Notes under the pieces: model-generated
Told to the model about the DNA's origin: nothing
The model's input: the letters and a program-made list of their open reading frames with translations, nothing else
Databases searched by the model: none
Translations under genes and position numbers: made by a program
Part shown: piece by piece, positions 1 through 9,203 of the stretch
Layout: every line of letters starts with the position of its first letter
Numbering within the stretch: the first letter of the stretch is position 1
From: Pseudomaricurvus alcaniphilus
GTDB lineage: Bacteria > Pseudomonadota > Gammaproteobacteria > Pseudomonadales > Cellvibrionaceae
DNA length: 64,000 bases
Reading direction: 5' to 3'
NCBI RefSeq assembly: GCF_011440395.1
Contig: NZ_JAAOIX010000001.1
Location: 1,076,680 to 1,140,679 of the forward strand

Positions 1-2441
1 GGTTCCGGTAAGCCATTCGGGTATTTTTGTTCCGCGACTTTCTGCCAACGATCTAGATCAAAAGGGACCTTCACCAAGGTTGCATTAGTAACATTTAGCT
101 TTTGGTCTATGCGACGAACAGCTTCGTTGTATTCAGGGGAGGAGCAGAAGCACCAGATAGATGGGATATGAGACGGATGATGGGGCAATACGACCGCAAC
201 ATTTTTATCAAAAATTTCACCCGTATGTATAGTTGCAGGAAGCGAGCTCATTTGGCTTACGGCGACGCCTTTCTTACGCCATGCAATTTCTCCTGCGGGG
301 ATTGCTAATCCTTTCTTACCTAACTCTGCAAGTAAACCATTGCCATTTTGCCAGTAAACAATTTGTTGTTTTCCTCCAAAATGAACAAGAGAGCCAACTG
401 TCGTTGACATTACTTGCCAATCACTATTGGGCTCAACCATCTCCCAGAATTGGCGAAAAAAGCGTGGTGAGTCTTTGCTTCCAAAACCATGAACACCATG
501 AGCTATAACTGAAAGTAATTCTGAATTTTCTTCCGCATCGATTACCACCCTCGAATCCGGATTCTCCAACTGCTTCGCCTGCTCAACCACCTTTAACTCT
601 GCGGTGATCAACTGCTCCGCCTTTTCCGCTGCAGTACGTGGCTCGGACACATCCAACCCGGCAATACAATGAGCCGTGCCCGCTTCAGCAAACAGCCCTT
701 CGCTGTCACCTGCTTCATTACCCCGGGAAAGTGTGATCAACTGAACATTAAAATCCCACATCGGCGTTTGAAAAGCCTGCGCTCCCAGGCGGGCGATCAA
801 ATGCCAGGTGTCATTCTTCAACAACTTCTCGCGAAACTTTTTATAGCTGGATAAAAACAACCAGTTTTGCGGCAATACCACGCTGGTGGTACCACCCTCG
901 ACACAGTAATCCAGGCAGCGATCCAGAAACACGGTGGCCAAATCATTTTTTGCCGCCGGGTAGTGCTTCTCGCAATAGGCGGCCAATTTCTCTTCCTGCT
1001 TACCCCTCGCCAGATAGGGCACATTGGTGATCACCCAATGGTATTGCCCCGCCAACAGGGTCGCCGCTTTAGCCAACCCCTGGGCAGCCACTGCCGTCTC
1101 GCGCTGGTCGTCGCTCTGCTCCTGCTGGAGGGCTTCTGCCAGGGTTGCCGACAGCTCCTGCCATTGCACGATTTTGGCGGCGTCGGATTTGGCCGGGTTC
1201 AGCAGGCTGCCCAGTATAGGCGCATCCTGAAAGGCTGAGTGCATCCACTCCAGGGCAATACCCAGGTTCTTTTTATCTGGCTTATCCACCCCTTTGGCTT
1301 TCGCCAAGGCTCTCCATTCGTCTTTGGCAGCGCCCACCGACAAGCCAGAGCAGGCCAGCTGAAACTCCGGCAGGGGCCGATAGCCACCGGCATCGGGGTA
1401 ACGCCAGGCTTCCAGAGCCAGGGCAAATACTGCCAGCTCGACGCAGCGCTGATCCAGCTCCAGGCCGTGAATATTGTCCCGCAGGACTGCATCCACGGCG
1501 GCGGCTGCATTTAAGCCTTCCGCCACCATTCGCATGGGCACCAGCATTAAGAACGCTGCCACTAAAAAGTGACCCGAACCACAGCAAGGGTCCAGCACTT
1601 TTAACTCTCCCAGCTGCTTGGGCCAAGCATCAAAGCTGCCAGCCGCAGGCTTACCCTCCTTGGTCGTGCGCAAATAAGTTAACGTCACCGGGCTGGGTGT
1701 GTGCGAGTGATGCGCCTGCCACCAGGCCCCCAGACTGTTGTGCAACAGAAAGCTCACCATATAGGGCTCGGTGAACAGCTGGGTCACCGCCGGCAGTTCA
1801 TCGGCGCCAATCTTAACTCCCGACTTATTGATGACGTCTTTATGTTTGGCCTGCCAGAACTGATAGACCCAACCCAGGCTATCGGTCGCCTGAAAGGTAT
1901 CCGGCGCAAGATTGGCCAACAATTGCTCTAACTGCTTTTGGTGATTGGGCGCCAGGTCAACTGCAAACACTGGCGAGTCCGTGCGGAAAATCTGCGGCAA
2001 CATTAAGGCAGCAAACTTGGCGGCGTACTGCCAGCCCCTGCCCCTATCACCGGTTTCTTCTTCGGCCAGATCGAAACAATCCTCAATCGCCAGCGGGGTT
2101 ACGCCATCCTCGTACATCAACAAATGGTTTTCCGCCAGAAAGCGGGCAAACAACATGCGGTGCCAGTGTTCATAGGCAACCTCGGTCACTAGACGCTCGA
2201 TACCCTGCGCGCCGGCATCCTTGCTGCCGTCTGGTTTGCGCAGATCGCCCAATTGACGGCCGTGGGCGCGCAGGCGGTTGCGCAATTGCCGCTGTTCGGC
2301 ATCCAGATAATCGGCGGCGGCTTTTTCCCCCACACTCAGCCGTTCCAATGCTTCGCGTGCGGCTTGCTCGGCGATATCGCGCGCATCTTTAACGGTGTTT
2401 TCAAGCTGTCTACGTAGAACTTTCGGCAATGGGAAACGCAT
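1..2441 (-). CDS. pglX: BREX adenine-specific DNA methyltransferase PglX (3' part outside window)
   Basis: PglX is the N6-adenine methylase that marks host DNA in BREX phage defence and is also required for exclusion of phage DNA. About 813 codons are visible and the frame stays open to the window edge, so the C-terminus is missing. The SAM-binding motif DPCCGSGHF lies at about residues 284-292 and the catalytic motif NVPY at about 473-476, a variant of the usual NPPY/F. The ATG at 2441 has AGGA seven bases upstream. It is the last visible gene of a minus-strand run after brxA, brxB, brxC and an unknown gene; pglZ and brxL (or other subtype genes) would lie to the left. GC falls to about 44% over positions 1-540 (residues beyond about 634, the expected target-recognition part), against roughly 57% upstream. 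The N-terminus does not let me assign a BREX subtype. Confidence 0.88.
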   Translation of the reverse strand, partial: MRFPLPKVLRRQLENTVKDARDIAEQAAREALERLSVGEKAAADYLDAEQRQLRNRLRAHGRQLGDLRKPDGSKDAGAQGIERLVTEVAYEHWHRMLFARFLAENHLLMYEDGVTPLAIEDCFDLAEEETGDRGRGWQYAAKFAALMLPQIFRTDSPVFAVDLAPNHQKQLEQLLANLAPDTFQATDSLGWVYQFWQAKHKDVINKSGVKIGADELPAVTQLFTEPYMVSFLLHNSLGAWWQAHHSHTPSPVTLTYLRTTKEGKPAAGSFDAWPKQLGELKVLDPCCGSGHFLVAAFLMLVPMRMVAEGLNAAAAVDAVLRDNIHGLELDQRCVELAVFALALEAWRYPDAGGYRPLPEFQLACSGLSVGAAKDEWRALAKAKGVDKPDKKNLGIALEWMHSAFQDAPILGSLLNPAKSDAAKIVQWQELSATLAEALQQEQSDDQRETAVAAQGLAKAATLLAGQYHWVITNVPYLARGKQEEKLAAYCEKHYPAAKNDLATVFLDRCLDYCVEGGTTSVVLPQNWLFLSSYKKFREKLLKNDTWHLIARLGAQAFQTPMWDFNVQLITLSRGNEAGDSEGLFAEAGTAHCIAGLDVSEPRTAAEKAEQLITAELKVVEQAKQLENPDSRVVIDAEENSELLSVIAHGVHGFGSKDSPRFFRQFWEMVEPNSDWQVMSTTVGSLVHFGGKQQIVYWQNGNGLLAELGKKGLAIPAGEIAWRKKGVAVSQMSSLPATIHTGEIFDKNVAVVLPHHPSHIPSIWCFCSSPEYNEAVRRIDQKLNVTNATLVKVPFDLDRWQKVAEQKYPNGLPE

Positions 2442-2561
2442 GGATCAATCCTAGAAATTTTCAGTGTGCTTCAAATAACGGCAGCAGATTTCACTACACA
2501 TTATTGCCATCGAACACAGAGCAGTAGTCGAGAGGAACCGCTCGATGTACGAGGGTACATG

Positions 2562-3452
2562 TTATGTTTCGCTGGTATCTGATTCAGGCTTAGCTCGCCA
2601 ATACTTTACAGCTTTATACGCCGCGAAGCCTATCCCAGCTCCACCAGCAACTCCTGCGATTACTGGCCAAATCGGCGCTGCTATAAGCCCCATTGAAATA
2701 GCTACGCCGCCCAGGGTGCTGGAGCCAAGCACGGCTACTGAGCCGGCCGCAACCGCTCCACCTGCAGAAGCCCCCACTGTCGCTCCCAGCGCAGCACTGC
2801 TAATGCCAAAAGTCGCCTGTACTTTGTCTTCGGGTAGCTTTTTCAGCTCTTCAATATAGCCTCGAAGCTCCTCAATGGACCTGGCAATGACTTTTGCGCA
2901 GAGGTTGTTGAGAATAACTGCTCTATCTTTAAACTTAGACAAGATAGTCAAAACCTTGGGATCACTAATACACCTGCGTGCGCCATCAATAATTAACGCC
3001 AACCCAACTAGCAATACCGACCCATTTTCAAAAAGAGACTCTATTTCTACCGAACTTGAAATTGAATTGTGGATAACATCCCCTATTGTGTAACCTGCCA
3101 TGCCCAGCACGGCGGCACTGCCGCCAATTACAAGAGCCGCGGGAATGCCTATCGCGCCCCCCATACCGGCCACACCGATCGATCCAACAATCGAGCCTGC
3201 TATCGCCCCAATTCCCGATCCTCCTGCTGCACCGACAATTGATTCCGCGTTTGATCCATCGAGTTCGGTTGCGACCAACTCTTCTCCCATTTTGATTGCA
3301 CCGTTTTGTACCCCCCAAGCAACGAGACCCGCGCCCACGGCCATTTCACCCAAACCAACAGCCAACTGATTTTCTGAACACCACTGCTTTGCTTGGTCAA
3401 ACGCTCGCGTGAAGGCTTTCCATTCAGCGGCTTTCAATTCGAATCGTTGCAT
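2562..3452 (-). CDS. Unknown Gly/Ala-rich membrane protein inside BREX operon
   Basis: I do not recognise a family. The 296-residue product has a charged N-terminal helix region (1-60). Next come hydrophobic, glycine-rich segments at about 72-126 with repeated small-xxx-small spacing of the glycine-zipper type (for example GSGIGAIAGSIVG). A short hydrophobic stretch follows at 145-157, then a charged, probably helical middle (160-212) and a second long Gly/Ala-rich hydrophobic region at 212-282. The tail is charged. There is no signal peptide. The ATG at 3452 has AAGGA nine bases upstream. The gene sits 33 bp after brxC and 120 bp before pglX on the same strand, a slot not occupied in canonical BREX operons. 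Sampled GC is about 40-50% over much of it, lower than brxC. By analogy with membrane effectors of other defence systems it could be a membrane-acting accessory, but that is inference only. Confidence 0.75.
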   Translation of the reverse strand: MQRFELKAAEWKAFTRAFDQAKQWCSENQLAVGLGEMAVGAGLVAWGVQNGAIKMGEELVATELDGSNAESIVGAAGGSGIGAIAGSIVGSIGVAGMGGAIGIPAALVIGGSAAVLGMAGYTIGDVIHNSISSSVEIESLFENGSVLLVGLALIIDGARRCISDPKVLTILSKFKDRAVILNNLCAKVIARSIEELRGYIEELKKLPEDKVQATFGISSAALGATVGASAGGAVAAGSVAVLGSSTLGGVAISMGLIAAPIWPVIAGVAGGAGIGFAAYKAVKYWRAKPESDTSET

Positions 3453-3485
3453 CAGTATTTTTCCTTTTCGTCATGAAATCCCAAA

Positions 3486-6400
3486 TTATACAATCACCGG
3501 GCCCTGGGCCAGTTTAGCTTTCAGCTCCTGCTCTGCGTCCTTGAGCCACTGCTGAATATCCGCCTCACTCTGCAAAGTACGTCGCGGCAGGCTGGCGCGC
3601 ACCGCTTTGGGCATCAACAACTGGGCAGCCTCTTCGCGGGCACTGTCAAACTTGCTCACCAGCGCTACCGTACGATCATTCCACTGCTCGATGGCGCACT
3701 CCTCCAGCGCGTCGATGACATCGTCGGCTTTACTGAGGCCAGGTTGCTGCGGCAGTTTGATGCTGCGGCGACCGAGTAATTCCTGCTGCTGGGCCGCGTC
3801 AAGCTTGCACCAGTTGGCATCGGTCTCTATCTGTATAAGCGCCTGATCATAGGCGGCCTTGTACTGCTCAAACTGGTACTGGATCGAGGCGCGCAGATTG
3901 TCGGTAGTGTCGTTGACCAACTGCTCCACTGGGTCAGGGCTATCGAGCAAGCGGCGGCCGTGCTCTATGGCATCGATTTCACGCTGTAATTCGGCCTGAA
4001 AACTCAAGCCCCGGCTGAGCGACAGCAAGGTTTTCAGTTGCTCCCAGGCGGGCAGGCGTTTGGCTATCAATTGGGCCTGGGTCTGCCAGTCGGCGACAGC
4101 TTGGGCTAATACATCCTTGTGGTCGTAGAGCTTCACCAGGCGGCTATTGCCCGCCTCGCCGGCAATTTCATCAATTAGCGAGGTGTCCGGCAGGTGCGGT
4201 CGCGGCGCTGCACCACCGGCGCTCTTGGCCAGATCGCGGGCGTACTGCAGAAATTCCGCCGCTTTGCGCTCCTCGTCCCCCGGATTGCAACCCACGGTAT
4301 CGACCAGCAGTTTACGCACTGCCAGCTTTTGCGCAGTGCTGATGGTAACGTTCTCCACCTCGAACCAGGTTTGCGTTAATTGTTTGCGCTCCAACCCCTT
4401 GGCATCGACGGGCTGGCTGGCGATCGATTTAGCTTTCAGCGCGCCACTGGCCAGCAGCGCGTAGAGCGCGCCATCGATGGCATCCTGGGGCCAACCATAG
4501 GGCGTGGCCTGAAAGTTTTCACGTACCTCACTGCCTTTTTTACCGGAGCCGATATAGCGCAATACCTGGGAGCAGACGGGATGTTTCGCGGGCTCGTCCT
4601 GAAAGTGCAATGCTGCCAAGGCACCCTCGCCGCCGTCTTTACGGGCCTTCTCAACCACTTTGCCCCAGTTGGCATCGTCGGCCACATCGAATTGCTTGTA
4701 GAGCCGCTCGAGGGCCACCCTGGCACCGTTTTCCAGTTTATCCTTTAATTTATTGCCTTCAATCTCGGTGCCGCCGGAAATAAATACGCGCACACCGTTA
4801 AAGATTTCGGCCAGTAATCGGTCTCGTGATTTCTCGGCCTCACTGAGGCGGGTTTCCATCGCCTTGCGTGCGTCCTTGCCTTCAGGCGAACTCGGTAATC
4901 CGCGGATATCGAGGGTGGCCGCGGCGGCCTTCTGGGTGGTAATTGCGTGATTGACGTCGCTGCGGTTACGCGCCGGGATAAATACGTATAGCGTGCCATT
5001 GGCCGGACTGTCGGCACGGGCGTCAGCGATGACCGACTTTTCGTCCGCCTGCCAGCCATGCTGAACCCAGGCGTATAACTGTTTACTCGCCTCACGCGGC
5101 AGCTCGGGATCGAAACACAGCGTCAGTTTGCGTGGCTCTTTGCTGTCACCCTGGGCCAGCCGCACTTCAGCGCTGGCTTTGCGGGTGTAATCACTCAACA
5201 GGTCGTCACGCTCGGTTTCGATACGCTGGGGATTGCCTGCAATTTCGGCTTCCTGCTGGCGGTAGGTATCGTGCCACTGGCTGCTCTCCTGGGTTTGCAG
5301 GCGATACTCGGTCTCACCACCGGTGGCCATGGCCATCACCAAACCCACTTTTTGCAGAGCGGCCAGTTGCTCCGGTACGCGTTTGCGCAATAACGTCGAG
5401 CCCTCACTGAGATTGTCGACCAACAGGTCTGCCAGTACGTCGGAGGTAGCCTTAACGCCTATGTTTTCAAAAGCCTCAGTGGGTAATTTACCAATCAGAA
5501 ATATCAGGGCTAATAACTGCGACTGCAATTGCTCCTCGGGGCCACCAGCGCGTAACCTGGCGATGGTGTCATACACATCCTTGGAAATCATCGCTGTTTG
5601 CAAAAGATTCGGCGCGATCTGACCGTAGATAAAGTCACCGCTGACGACGTTGCCCAATTCTTTGGTGGCGGTAACCTTCGCCGCCTCGTGTATGACCTTG
5701 AGCTGGTTGCGCAACTGGGAGACGGTACCGGTGGTGTCGACAATACGCAGCACCTTTTCCCAAAAGCGCCGGCGCACCGGCAGTACCGGGTAGTCCGCCA
5801 CCATGACAGATTCGTCCGCCTGGGTGTATTCCACCTTGGTGCCGCGTAGATGGCGGGAGATCTCGCCCAAGTTGTCCTGCAACACCCTTTCTACCTGGCC
5901 GACGGTGGAGGATTTCTTCTGCAGGATAATCTTGCGAATCACAGACTCTACGTCGGTATCGGACAATTGCACTGGCACCTGAAAGCGCCCCATCAGGCGC
6001 ATCAGGTTGGGCATGCCGGAGAGGGCATTTTGGCCGGTACCTACAAACAGCAACTGGCCTTTAAAATGCTTGCAGCAGGTTTCCACCGCCTCCTGCACCT
6101 GGTAGGCGCGGTCGGCGTTATCGCCAATGTACTGCTGCACTTCGTCCAGCACAATCAGCGTCAGAGGAAATTTACCGTCGACGGAAAGTGCATCGGTGAT
6201 GGCCTCGACCATCTGGTCGTTGGAGACATCATCGACGCGCTTGTACTCCTCGCGCAGCATCAGCCGCAGCTCGCTTTCGTCGCGGGCCAAATCGGGTTTC
6301 GCCGATATCAGGGCTTTGGCTATCACCGGTGACATAAACAAATGGTTGAGCTCTTTCAGCCAGGGCTTGCCTGCAACCTCCACCTGTTCGCGGACTTGCT

Positions 6401-6941
6401 GTTCAATGCCCTGCTGGCGCAGCCAAATCACGAAGCGAGCCAAATGATACAACTCAGGCAAACCGGCGGATTTAAACACAATACTGAGCAGGGCCATGCG
6501 CACCCAGTCACTGCCGCCCTGACCCAGGGTTCCGGAGGCGGCATGCAGGCCGCCGTAGCGCCGCCCCTGGGTGGTCAGCTCCTTGAGGTGATCATTGATT
6601 TCCGTCGGCAACTTGGCAATACCACGGGCGCTGGTGCCGTTGTTGAAATCGTAGTCTGTCCACAGGGCGCGCAGCATCTTGGCTAAATGGGATTTACCCG
6701 AGCCATAAAAACCACTGATCCAGACGCCGGGCTGTTCGCTGCCTTTATCGACGTTGATTAAAAAGGTGGAGAGGATCTTGTCCAGGCCCTTCTCGTATTC
6801 GCCGTCGCAAACGAAGGTTTCCAGTTCGTAGCGCAGGGTGTTAAGCGCCTGCGTTGAGGTATCGTCCTTGACTTCTGCAACCCCGTTGTTGGCCAGTTGA
6901 TTGACCAGTGGGTCCTTGGCGTATATTTCCTGGTTTAGCAC
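3486..6941 (-). CDS. brxC: BREX P-loop ATPase BrxC
   Basis: This is the large AAA-type ATPase of BREX systems and is required for defence. The product is 1151 residues, within the family's usual 1100-1250. A Walker A motif GFYGSGKS is at residues 77-84 and a Walker B-like LTLIVLDEVQQ at about 260-270. The rest is helical and charged, as is typical of BrxC/PglY proteins. Translation starts with GTG at 6941, supported by AAGGAG seven bases upstream. It follows brxB by 23 bp and is co-oriented with brxA and brxB, so the genes are very probably one transcript. No frameshift is visible. Confidence 0.93.
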   Translation of the reverse strand: MLNQEIYAKDPLVNQLANNGVAEVKDDTSTQALNTLRYELETFVCDGEYEKGLDKILSTFLINVDKGSEQPGVWISGFYGSGKSHLAKMLRALWTDYDFNNGTSARGIAKLPTEINDHLKELTTQGRRYGGLHAASGTLGQGGSDWVRMALLSIVFKSAGLPELYHLARFVIWLRQQGIEQQVREQVEVAGKPWLKELNHLFMSPVIAKALISAKPDLARDESELRLMLREEYKRVDDVSNDQMVEAITDALSVDGKFPLTLIVLDEVQQYIGDNADRAYQVQEAVETCCKHFKGQLLFVGTGQNALSGMPNLMRLMGRFQVPVQLSDTDVESVIRKIILQKKSSTVGQVERVLQDNLGEISRHLRGTKVEYTQADESVMVADYPVLPVRRRFWEKVLRIVDTTGTVSQLRNQLKVIHEAAKVTATKELGNVVSGDFIYGQIAPNLLQTAMISKDVYDTIARLRAGGPEEQLQSQLLALIFLIGKLPTEAFENIGVKATSDVLADLLVDNLSEGSTLLRKRVPEQLAALQKVGLVMAMATGGETEYRLQTQESSQWHDTYRQQEAEIAGNPQRIETERDDLLSDYTRKASAEVRLAQGDSKEPRKLTLCFDPELPREASKQLYAWVQHGWQADEKSVIADARADSPANGTLYVFIPARNRSDVNHAITTQKAAAATLDIRGLPSSPEGKDARKAMETRLSEAEKSRDRLLAEIFNGVRVFISGGTEIEGNKLKDKLENGARVALERLYKQFDVADDANWGKVVEKARKDGGEGALAALHFQDEPAKHPVCSQVLRYIGSGKKGSEVRENFQATPYGWPQDAIDGALYALLASGALKAKSIASQPVDAKGLERKQLTQTWFEVENVTISTAQKLAVRKLLVDTVGCNPGDEERKAAEFLQYARDLAKSAGGAAPRPHLPDTSLIDEIAGEAGNSRLVKLYDHKDVLAQAVADWQTQAQLIAKRLPAWEQLKTLLSLSRGLSFQAELQREIDAIEHGRRLLDSPDPVEQLVNDTTDNLRASIQYQFEQYKAAYDQALIQIETDANWCKLDAAQQQELLGRRSIKLPQQPGLSKADDVIDALEECAIEQWNDRTVALVSKFDSAREEAAQLLMPKAVRASLPRRTLQSEADIQQWLKDAEQELKAKLAQGPVIV

Positions 6942-6964
6942 CGAATAACTCCTTGTGGTGTTCG

Positions 6965-7513
6965 CTATAAGCTGTTTCTCGCAGTGATGGGCACGGCCAG
7001 GTAGTTCCAGCCCGGGCGCGCATCCAATAAGCGATAATTGTTGTTTTCGTATTCGCCGGGGAATAACACCAGCAGGCGGCCCTGAACACTGCCAGCCACT
7101 TTGGCAATAATCTCGGAACAGTGGCCAAAACCGAATACACCCGCGACACCCTGGAGAGCCACAACGGTGTCAGCGTCCGCTTGCTCCAATTCTTCGAGAA
7201 TGTGGGCGGCTACCGTTTCGGTAAAATCCTTGAGGATATCTTGCAGGTCAGCGGGAGACTGGAAGTAACCCTCACGATACTCCTGCGCTGCCATCCATTG
7301 CGGAAAGGCGTCAGTAATATCAAGCAGCCGCCAACCGTGATTGGCGCTGCGGGTTGCCAACTCAAATTCCTCCACGTTGGCGCGTATTTTCAGCTCATCA
7401 TGCTTGTCGTAGACAGCAAAAATCACCTTCTGGGCGCCCGCCAGGCCGCTTTCCCAGGGTAATTCAATAAACCGCTGGTATGCCTGTACCAGGCGCGCAA
7501 TTCGACTACTCAT
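6965..7513 (-). CDS. brxB: BREX protein BrxB (DUF1788)
   Basis: This is a 182-residue BrxB family protein, a small core component of BREX types that also carry brxA and brxC; its biochemical role is not settled. The family signature LLVLFPGEYENNNYRLLD is at about residues 147-164, followed by the conserved GWNYLAVPI. The start ATG (7513) overlaps the last codons of brxA by 8 bp, which indicates translational coupling. Length matches the family (about 180-200). Confidence 0.9.
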   Translation of the reverse strand: MSSRIARLVQAYQRFIELPWESGLAGAQKVIFAVYDKHDELKIRANVEEFELATRSANHGWRLLDITDAFPQWMAAQEYREGYFQSPADLQDILKDFTETVAAHILEELEQADADTVVALQGVAGVFGFGHCSEIIAKVAGSVQGRLLVLFPGEYENNNYRLLDARPGWNYLAVPITARNSL

Positions 7514-8285
7514 GGCGCCATTGCTCCTCTTCCATGGTCAGATAGGCTGGGAAACGCACTTCCGTCACGCCGCCCGACTGCTTGAAATCAATCAAACCGC
7601 GGTGACTCGCCGCAATCGCCAGCTCGGTCAACTGGTGACTGCCAAGACCCAATAGGCGGCACCAGTGGCTGTGCAGCAGCCGCTCCCCAGTCGCCCCTTC
7701 AAGATAGGCCAGAAACAGGGCAAAGGACACATTAACAGGGGTAACTTTTGGCTGGGCACGGATTTTCTTAACTTTCCCCTGCAGAAAACCGGCTTGCGTC
7801 CAGCTGCCATTGATATTCTGGGCAATGGATTTCAGCGAGGCGGGACTAAAGCGCGCGGGGTCCGGGGTCTTTAATAGCTCTTCGACCTGCTGGCGAGTCA
7901 CGAGAGAACCGATTTCAGTGGCCATTACTAGCTCTAAAGACCCGCGCAACAACCGGTCCCGGGGCAGTGCTAGCTGCAAGGCCAAGAGAGGCTGCGCCGA
8001 CGGGTCAACTGGCCATAATCGCCGGAAGACCCGGAACAGGGGTAGCGCTGGGTCAAGGCCGTAGAGGTCGACCAAGTGTCGATAGGTGAGACTGCGGGAT
8101 TTGGTGGTGGCTCTGTCGAGGACATTGTAGTCACACACATCCGCCTGGTACTGGGCCTGCTCGGCATCTGGCTCAGTGGTTGCAAACAGGGTCTGCAATT
8201 CCGCCAGCATTATGGTGCGTGCGGAGTGGGCGCCACTTTGGCCGAATTTGAAACCGAATTTTTCGAGTGTGTTATCGGTAATCAT
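7506..8285 (-). CDS. brxA: BREX protein BrxA (DUF1819)
   Basis: This is a BrxA family protein of 259 residues, usually the first gene of brxA-brxB-brxC BREX operons; characterised members are small DNA-binding proteins. The ORF could start nine codons upstream, but ATG 8285 (protein beginning MITDNTLEKFGFKFGQSG) fits family N-termini better. The C-terminal half (VSFALFLAYLEGATGERLL, then SHRGLIDFKQSGG) is typical of the DUF1819 fold. It is the first gene of the island, reading away from tRNA-Pro. The 228 bp between it and the tRNA should hold the operon promoter, but I see no clear -35/-10 pair there. No BrxR-type WYL regulator gene is present. Confidence 0.87.
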   Translation of the reverse strand: MITDNTLEKFGFKFGQSGAHSARTIMLAELQTLFATTEPDAEQAQYQADVCDYNVLDRATTKSRSLTYRHLVDLYGLDPALPLFRVFRRLWPVDPSAQPLLALQLALPRDRLLRGSLELVMATEIGSLVTRQQVEELLKTPDPARFSPASLKSIAQNINGSWTQAGFLQGKVKKIRAQPKVTPVNVSFALFLAYLEGATGERLLHSHWCRLLGLGSHQLTELAIAASHRGLIDFKQSGGVTEVRFPAYLTMEEEQWRHE

Positions 8286-8512
8286 GAAATGGATTTTTGC
8301 GACAAACCCCAATTTTGCATGATTGACCTATCCCTGGCTACCCGTCGTAACTTATTCCAAGACGGTGACTTAGAAATACTTGAACGTCGGCTTCACGAGG
8401 AGTGCAAAGCTCCGGGTGAAGGAGTGCTCGAACAATTGCAGGAAATATGCAGGAAAATCGAGAGCCACTGAATTTCGGGGAGAGTTAAAACGACGTAAGT
8501 CATTGATTTAAA

Positions 8513-8589
8513 TGGTCGGAGTGGCCGGATTTGAACCGACGACCACCACACCCCCAGTGTGGTGCGCTACCAGGCTGCGCTACACTCCG
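8513..8589 (-). tRNA. tRNA-Pro(GGG)
   Basis: Read on the minus strand, this 77-nt sequence begins CGGAGTGTAGCGCAGCC. It has a D-loop with GG, an anticodon stem CCACA/TGTGG around the loop CTGGGGG (anticodon GGG), a T-loop GGTTCGAATCC, and an acceptor stem closing to CGGAGTG/CACTCCG followed by an encoded CCA. Its 3' end faces the BREX operon, the arrangement expected of an integration site. In Pseudomonas the same tRNA also follows ihfA and the merR-like gene. Confidence 0.97.
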
Positions 8590-8765
8590 AATCTTGCTGA
8601 AACCGGATCTAAGCTATTGATTTAGCGGTAAATCGGCCTCAAAAGCGAGGACGGGAATAATACCGGATCAGGGTTGAAATGCAAGGTCTTTTCATTGATA
8701 TTAACCCTGCCGCTGTAAGCGTGAAGGGTTGGCCTTCGCGCGGGCTACACCCCAAGGAGTTGGAT

Positions 8766-9203
8766 ATGAAGTTTCGTCTTTCCGCATCTATTTTACTGGC
8801 CATGCTGGCCTCGTTGTTCGTGCCCCACGCCCTTGCTGGCATGGCGGTATCCAAGGCGCCGGAGGGCGCGCAGGTCTATTTTATCAGCCCCCAGGACGGA
8901 GACACTGTGCCGTCCAAATTCACCGTCAAGTTTGGCCTGAAAGGCATGGGCGTGGCGCCGGCCGGGGTGGAGCGCGACAACACCGGGCACCACCACTTGC
9001 TGATCGATGTGACCACCCTGCCCGACCTGAAGCAGCCTCTGCCCGCCAGTGAGCAGGTGCGCCACTTTGGCGGCGGCCAGACCGAGACCGTGGTGGAACT
9101 GGCGCCGGGCACTCACACCCTGCAACTGTTACTGGGTAACCATTTACACATCCCCCACCACAAGCCGGTGTTGTCTGAGAAAATTACGGTGACGGTTAAG
9201 TAA
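8766..9203 (+). CDS. DUF4399 domain secreted protein
   Basis: The 145-residue product has an N-terminal signal peptide (hydrophobic core LSASILLAMLASLFV, likely cleaved after HALA near residue 24). A DUF4399 domain follows, with VYFISPQDGDTVPSKFTVKFG and GHHHLLID. Residues near the C-terminus (GTHTLQLLLGNHLHIPH) are histidine-rich and could bind metal. The function of the family is unknown and the protein is predicted periplasmic. The start ATG 8766 has AAGGAG close upstream, and the longer ORF upstream lacks a signal peptide start. It is transcribed alone, divergently from the tRNA. Confidence 0.85.
   Translation: MKFRLSASILLAMLASLFVPHALAGMAVSKAPEGAQVYFISPQDGDTVPSKFTVKFGLKGMGVAPAGVERDNTGHHHLLIDVTTLPDLKQPLPASEQVRHFGGGQTETVVELAPGTHTLQLLLGNHLHIPHHKPVLSEKITVTVK

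Noticed and set aside
8289-8471. Short plus-strand ORF upstream of brxA (about 60 codons), considered as a BrxR-like regulator remnant
   Set aside because: It has no ribosome-binding sequence, no recognisable domain and is far too short for a WYL-type regulator; it overlaps only the non-coding side of brxA.
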